A stretch of DNA of 64,000 nt from Pelagibius sp037652055. GTDB lineage: Bacteria > Pseudomonadota > Alphaproteobacteria > Kiloniellales > Kiloniellaceae. The stretch is from NCBI RefSeq assembly GCF_037652055.1, contig NZ_JBBKAH010000002.1, positions 248,001 through 312,000 on the forward strand, in the 5' to 3' direction. Positions 60,119 through 64,000 of the stretch are shown here, piece after piece. How positions within the stretch are numbered: position 1 is the first letter of the stretch; each line of letters starts with the position of its first letter. A program made the position numbers and the translations under genes. A model generated the notes under the pieces. It saw only the letters and a list, made by a program, of their open reading frames with translations, did no database searches and was not told the origin of the DNA.

Positions 60119-61495
60119 TCAGCTGGTCGGGTCCGGCAGCAGGTAGCTGGTGACCGACTGCTCGTCGCGCAGCACCACCTTCAGCGCCGCGTTCACCTGA
60201 TCGGCCGTTACTTCGGCGATGCGCTCGGGCCAGGACTCGACCTGTTCCAGGCTGCCGCCCGTCGTGAGCGCGGCTCCGATGACGCGCGGCGCCGTGCTGA
60301 GGTTGTCGCGGGCAAAGACGGCACCGGCGACCAGGCGCTTCTTGGCGGCGGCCACCTCTTCTTCCGTCACGCCGCTTTCCAGCAGCTTGGCGATCTCCTG
60401 GCGCAGCGCCGCCTCGGCGGGCTCGATCTCCTGGCCCGGGCGCGGCGCCACGTAGAACTCGAAGGTCGAGTAGTCGTAGTTGTTCGCGCCGTAGCCGGCC
60501 CCGGCGCTGCCGGCGACACCCTGCTCCACCACCAGCCGGCTGTAGAGCCGCGCAGTGGCACCGCCGCCGACGATCTCCGAGGCGACCTGCAGCGCATAGG
60601 CCTCTGCAGGATCGCCGTCCTCTGCGGCCTGTCGGTAGCTCGGCGCCAGATAGCTGATCGAGACCTGCGGCTGGCGCACGCGCGCGCTGGTCAGGCGCAC
60701 CTCGCGCGGCGCGTTCTGCGGCGGCTCGATGACGCGCTGACGCTCGGGGATGTCCTTGGCCGGAATCACACCGTAGTACTTCTCGGCCAGGACACGCACC
60801 TCTTCGGGTTCGACGTCGCCGGCGATGATGAGGATCGCGTTGTTCGGCGCGTACCACTTGTCATAGAAGGCGATGGCCGCCTCGGTCGAGAGCTGCTCGA
60901 TCTCGTGGTCCCAGCCGATGATGGGGATGCGGTAGGGGTGGTTGAGGAACTGCACCGCGCGGCTGATCTCACCGAGCTGGCTGGCCGGCTCGTTGTCGGT
61001 GCGGCTGCGGCGCTCCTCACGCACAACCTCGCGCTCCGGCAGCACCACCGCGTCGGTGAGCCGAAGATTGGCCATGCGGTCGGCCTCGTTCTTCATCATG
61101 ATTTCCAGGCGGTCGGCGGCGACCGTCTGGTAGTAAGCGGTGTAGTCCCAGGAAGTGAAGGCGTTCTCGCGCCCGCCGTTGGCGGCGATGATGTCGGAGA
61201 ACTCGCCCGGCGCCAGGTTCTCGGTTCCCTTGAACATGAGGTGCTCGAGGAAATGGGCGAGGCCGGACTCGCCGGCCTTCTCGTCGGCGGCGCCGACCCG
61301 GTACCAGACCGAGTGGTAGACGATGGGCGCGCGGTGGTTTTCAACCACGACCACCTGCAAGCCGTTGGCCAAGGTGAAGCTGACGGGATCGAAAACCCTC
61401 GCCTGCGCCGCCTGACCGAAGGCCGCGGCAAGAACAACCGACAATGCCGCGAACACAGGGGCAAGCAACCGGACAGGACGGCGCGAGTCTGCCAT
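60119..61495 (-). CDS. M16 zinc peptidase, catalytic partner
   Basis: 458 aa with a signal peptide (cleavage near residue 32). HxxEH is His81-Phe-Leu-Glu84-His85 in SGLAHFLEHLMFKG, and the distal ligand lies in the LPEREVVREERRSRTD segment. Exported, so periplasmic or membrane-associated. Together with the inactive neighbour it forms the heterodimeric M16 type known from bacterial Sph2681/2682-like pairs, where each subunit provides part of the cavity. Substrate probably peptides; not determinable. Confidence 0.93.
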   Translation of the reverse strand: MADSRRPVRLLAPVFAALSVVLAAAFGQAAQARVFDPVSFTLANGLQVVVVENHRAPIVYHSVWYRVGAADEKAGESGLAHFLEHLMFKGTENLAPGEFSDIIAANGGRENAFTSWDYTAYYQTVAADRLEIMMKNEADRMANLRLTDAVVLPEREVVREERRSRTDNEPASQLGEISRAVQFLNHPYRIPIIGWDHEIEQLSTEAAIAFYDKWYAPNNAILIIAGDVEPEEVRVLAEKYYGVIPAKDIPERQRVIEPPQNAPREVRLTSARVRQPQVSISYLAPSYRQAAEDGDPAEAYALQVASEIVGGGATARLYSRLVVEQGVAGSAGAGYGANNYDYSTFEFYVAPRPGQEIEPAEAALRQEIAKLLESGVTEEEVAAAKKRLVAGAVFARDNLSTAPRVIGAALTTGGSLEQVESWPERIAEVTADQVNAALKVVLRDEQSVTSYLLPDPTS

Positions 61496-61701
61496 TTTTC
61501 AGGACCTCCCTTCAGCGTTTCAGGCCGCCAGCGTTGTAAAGACGGCCTGCCGCTAAACCAGAATGATTCTATTGAGCATCTATATGGCACGAAACCGGAC
61601 GCCCGCAAGCGGAGGCCCGGTCGCATTATGGTGAACAATCGTTAATGACCGGTCAGCGAACCGGCGCGCCGCGACGATTCCGGCCCTCGGCGGATCGGGG
61701 C

Positions 61702-61774
61702 CGAATGGGATCGGTTTCAGCGATTCGTCGTCTCGGAGAACCTGATCTAACCATTTGAAGTAGAACAGATTCTC
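61702..61774. repeat. Composite intergenic palindrome
   Basis: Two nested inverted repeats lie between DUF3035 and the M16 gene. GAGAACCTGATCTA (61736-61749) and TAGAACAGATTCTC (61761-61774) pair at 12 of 14 positions across an 11-nt spacer; next to it CGAAT (61702-61706) pairs with ATTCG (61723-61727) around a GATCGGTTTCAGC core. This resembles dispersed palindromic repeats of alphaproteobacterial intergenic regions, from memory and not checked. The 289-bp gap holds no gene. Confidence 0.6.
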
Positions 61775-61784
61775 GGAGGCAGTT

Positions 61785-62354
61785 TTAGAACAGGCCTTCC
61801 AGCGGGGCCTTGCGACGACGCTCGATCTGCGGCGTCGCGCCGGTGGTCGGCGGCTGGCCCAGGGCGGCGTTCTCCTGCAGGCGGCGGGTCTCCGCCACCG
61901 GGTCGACGACGGTGCCGGCCGGGGTGGTGTTGTTCCAGAACACCAAGCTGTCCACGAAGTAGTCGGCCTCTTCGTTGATCTGATTGGTCTCGCGGTTCAC
62001 GATCTGGCGGATGTTGGGATCAGCCTCGGTGGCGCCAGCGGCCTGCAGCAGCGCGGCCTCGCCGGCCGTGCGCGGCACGATGGTTCGCTGCTGCAAGCCA
62101 GGGTTCTGGCTGTTGGCAAAGACCGCGCGCTCGGCCTGCTGGGCCGGCGTGCCGACTTGCGGGCGCGGCGCGCCCGGCTCCGGCGGACGCAGGCTGTAGT
62201 CCGGCGGCAGGGTCAGCGGCGCGCGCGATACGACGCGGAATTCGTCGGGTGACTGCTTGTTCAGCCCCAACTGTTCGCGAAAGCCGCCGCAGGCGGAAAC
62301 CGCCAGCGTCAGCCCGGCGATGATGAGAAGCCTCACGGTCATGGCACGATCCAT
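61785..62354 (-). CDS. DUF3035 family lipoprotein
   Basis: 189 aa. Signal peptide with lipobox VSA-Cys22 (LTLAVSACGG). The mature part begins FREQLGLNKQSPDEFRVVSRAPLTLPPDY, shown here by its key words only: the Pro-Asp-Glu-Phe-x-Val-(Val/Leu)-x-(Arg) pattern and Leu-Pro-Pro-(Asp) of DUF3035. The rest is Pro/Gln/Ala-rich. GGAGG precedes the ATG ten bases upstream. It lies 14 bp after lspA, which would process its own lipobox, and is a probable lipoprotein of the inner or outer membrane. Confidence 0.88.
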   Translation of the reverse strand: MDRAMTVRLLIIAGLTLAVSACGGFREQLGLNKQSPDEFRVVSRAPLTLPPDYSLRPPEPGAPRPQVGTPAQQAERAVFANSQNPGLQQRTIVPRTAGEAALLQAAGATEADPNIRQIVNRETNQINEEADYFVDSLVFWNNTTPAGTVVDPVAETRRLQENAALGQPPTTGATPQIERRRKAPLEGLF

Positions 62355-62368
62355 TTTAGACGTCCTCC

Positions 62369-62863
62369 CTATCCCCGCCCCTTCTTACTCCGCCTGCCCG
62401 GCTGGAACAACCCATCCGCAACGATCAGGACAACACCGCAGACGATGGCGCTGTCCGCAAGGTTGAAGGCCGGCCAGTGCCAGCCGGCGAGGTGGAAGTC
62501 CAGGAAATCCGCGACCCCCGGTAGGTAGAGGCGGTCGACGGCATTGCCCAGCGCCCCGCCGACCACCAGGCCGACGGCAACCGGCAGCAGGCCCGCGCCG
62601 GTTCCGGCACGGCTCTCCTTGCGGAGCCAGACCAAGAGGCCGAGGGAGACGATGACGTTCACCGCGATGAGCAAGAACGGCTTCCAGGCGGCATCGCCCT
62701 GGAACATGCCGAAACTGACGCCAGTGTTGTAGGTCAGCACCAGGTTGAAGAAGCCGGTGACCTCGATCACCCGCGGCGGCTGCATCACCACCTTGAGGAT
62801 GACCCACTTGCTGATCTGATCGCCCAGCAGGACGGCGGTGGCGAGGTAGAGCGCGCTTTGCAT
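62369..62863 (-). CDS. lspA: Lipoprotein signal peptidase (signal peptidase II)
   Basis: 164 aa integral membrane aspartic peptidase with four helices. The two catalytic Asp motifs are seen: GNAVDRLYLPGVADFLDFHL and FNLADSAIVCGVV. It cleaves prolipoproteins such as the DUF3035 and DUF3047 products of this window. Starts 17 bp after the ileS stop on the same strand, the conserved ileS-lspA arrangement. There is no separate RBS of note, so translation likely depends on ileS. Confidence 0.95.
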   Translation of the reverse strand: MQSALYLATAVLLGDQISKWVILKVVMQPPRVIEVTGFFNLVLTYNTGVSFGMFQGDAAWKPFLLIAVNVIVSLGLLVWLRKESRAGTGAGLLPVAVGLVVGGALGNAVDRLYLPGVADFLDFHLAGWHWPAFNLADSAIVCGVVLIVADGLFQPGRRSKKGRG

Positions 62864-62880
62864 CGGGTTCGGGGCGGCGG

Positions 62881-64000
62881 CTACTGCGCCGCAGCGCCCA
62901 AGTGCTGCACCGCATCGGCGCAGCGCGAACAGGTTTCAGGCGCCTCTGCCACCTTGCCGACTTCGGGCAGAACCTTCCAGCAGCGCTCGCACTTCTCGCC
63001 CTCGGCCGTGGCGGCGACCACGGCGACTCCGGCAACCTCCGGCAGGCGGAAGGCGCCAGCGGGCGCGGCCGCATCGGTCAACGTGATGTCGGACGTGATG
63101 GCCACGTCGGTGAAGTCCACCGCGGCGACGGCATCCATCAGTTCCGGGCGCTCGATATGGACCACCGGGTGGGCCTGCAGACTGGAGCCGATCCGCTTGG
63201 CCGCGCGCTCGACCTCCAGCGCACCGGTCACCACGCGGCGCACCTCGCGCACCTTGGCCCACTTGGCCGACAGCTCCTTGTCGAGCCACTCGGCCGGCAC
63301 TTCCGGGAAGGTGCGCAGATGCACCGAGGGCTCTTTGCCGGTGCCGCGCGCCCACCAGGCCTCCTCCGCCGTGAAGCAGATGATCGGGGCGAGCCAAGCG
63401 GTGAGGCAGGAGAACAGTTCGTCCAGCACCGTGCGGCAGGCGCGCCGGCGCAGCGCGTCCGGACGGTCGCAGTACAGGACGTCCTTGCGCACGTCGAAGT
63501 AGAAGGCGGAGAGGTCGACCGCGCAGAAGGTATAGACCGCCTGGTAGAGGGCGTGGAAGTCGAAGTCCTCGACGTTCTTACGCACCTGGGCATCCAACTC
63601 GGCGAGTCGGTGCAGCACCCAACGCTCCAGCTCCGGCATGTCCTTAGCCGCCACGCGCTCGCTCTCCTCGAAACCGTCGAGGTTGCCCAGCAGGTAACGC
63701 AGGGTGTTGCGCAGGCGGCGGTAGGCGTCGCCCTGGTGCTTGAGGATATCGGGACCGAAGCGCAGGTCTTCCTCGTAGTTGGAGGCGACCACCCAGAGAC
63801 GCAGGATGTCCGCGCCCTGGCTGTCGACCACGTCCTGCGGCGAGAGAGCGTTGCCCTTCGACTTGGACATCTTCTCCTTTCCCTGCTCCTCCAGGATGAA
63901 GCCGTGCGTCAGCACGGCGTCATAGGGCGCACGTCCGCGCGTGCCGGCGGACTCCAGGAGCGAGGAATGGAACCAACCGCGATGCTGGTCGGAGCCCTCC
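62881..64000 (-). CDS. ileS: Isoleucyl-tRNA synthetase, C-terminal part (partial)
   Basis: Truncated at the window edge; 373 codons of the C-terminal part are visible. The open frame runs from the edge (SDQHRGWFHSSLLES) through the KMSKSKGNAL motif, a class I signature, the anticodon-binding helical domain and the C-terminal zinc finger CERCWKVLPEVG and CSRCADAV, giving four cysteines. It is complete in these parts and ends AAAQ. The catalytic HIGH motif lies outside the window. First gene of the ileS-lspA-DUF3035 unit. Confidence 0.96.
   Translation of the reverse strand, partial: EGSDQHRGWFHSSLLESAGTRGRAPYDAVLTHGFILEEQGKEKMSKSKGNALSPQDVVDSQGADILRLWVVASNYEEDLRFGPDILKHQGDAYRRLRNTLRYLLGNLDGFEESERVAAKDMPELERWVLHRLAELDAQVRKNVEDFDFHALYQAVYTFCAVDLSAFYFDVRKDVLYCDRPDALRRRACRTVLDELFSCLTAWLAPIICFTAEEAWWARGTGKEPSVHLRTFPEVPAEWLDKELSAKWAKVREVRRVVTGALEVERAAKRIGSSLQAHPVVHIERPELMDAVAAVDFTDVAITSDITLTDAAAPAGAFRLPEVAGVAVVAATAEGEKCERCWKVLPEVGKVAEAPETCSRCADAVQHLGAAAQ

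Overview
The window is a GC-rich chromosomal stretch of an alphaproteobacterium and is almost entirely housekeeping. The assignment rests on gene content and order: a coxB-coxA-ctaB-coxF-ctaG-coxC-DUF983-SURF1 run for an aa3-type cytochrome oxidase, a plant-type glutamate-cysteine ligase, and small families such as DUF4170, DUF3775 and DUF3035. A member of the Rhodospirillales/Kiloniellales part of the class seems likely, but that is inference. I see no phage, plasmid, IS, CRISPR, rRNA or tRNA genes.

Layout: 1-4.8 kb holds an outer-membrane barrel protein, a peroxiredoxin, a DsbD/ScsB-type thiol transporter and YqgE. From 4.8 to 8.2 kb is a minus-strand GNAT, M16 peptidase and thrC group. From 8.3 to 10.9 kb an M32 carboxypeptidase and an odd tandem-repeat membrane protein sit between thrC and the oxidase operon (10.9-17.5 kb). 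17.8-22.7 kb holds DUF3422, tldD, a RidA-family protein and two related secreted proteins. 22.7-30.1 kb holds gshA, rsmE, ubiA with a coupled methyltransferase, a diheme DUF3365 cytochrome and several hypotheticals. 30.4-34.1 kb holds a translationally coupled SPFH-NfeD-UbiD trio and a PAS protein. 35.2-37.4 kb is leuA with a probable attenuation leader. 38-41 kb holds tldE/pmbA, a GST and a diacylglycerol-kinase-like protein. 41.2-45.8 kb is a lipid A cassette (msbA-like ABC exporter, DUF374, lpxK, lpxL-like). 45.8-51.3 kb holds an M23 peptidase, xseA, purD and speD-speE. 51.5-52.0 kb is a manganese riboswitch with a half-size TMEM165-type exporter. 52-58 kb holds tadA, an rluB-type synthase, rsmD and mutL. 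58.6-64 kb holds a paired M16 protease (one subunit catalytically dead), DUF3035, lspA and the C-terminal part of ileS.

The most informative non-coding signals are: a yybP-ykoY Mn2+ riboswitch with a visible switching helix; a strong sigma70-type promoter placed so that a 17-codon Leu-containing leader peptide of leuA would be almost leaderless; two FNR/FixK-type boxes, one in front of the barrel protein and one in front of the diheme cytochrome, both at class II spacing; and several palindromic or tandem intergenic repeats. Two small membrane proteins (44 and 48 aa) are annotated from direct reading. I did not find a clear previously undescribed multi-gene system. The best novelty candidates are the tandem membrane/PH-like protein, the pair of secreted proteins sharing a C-terminal module, and the regulatory leaders.
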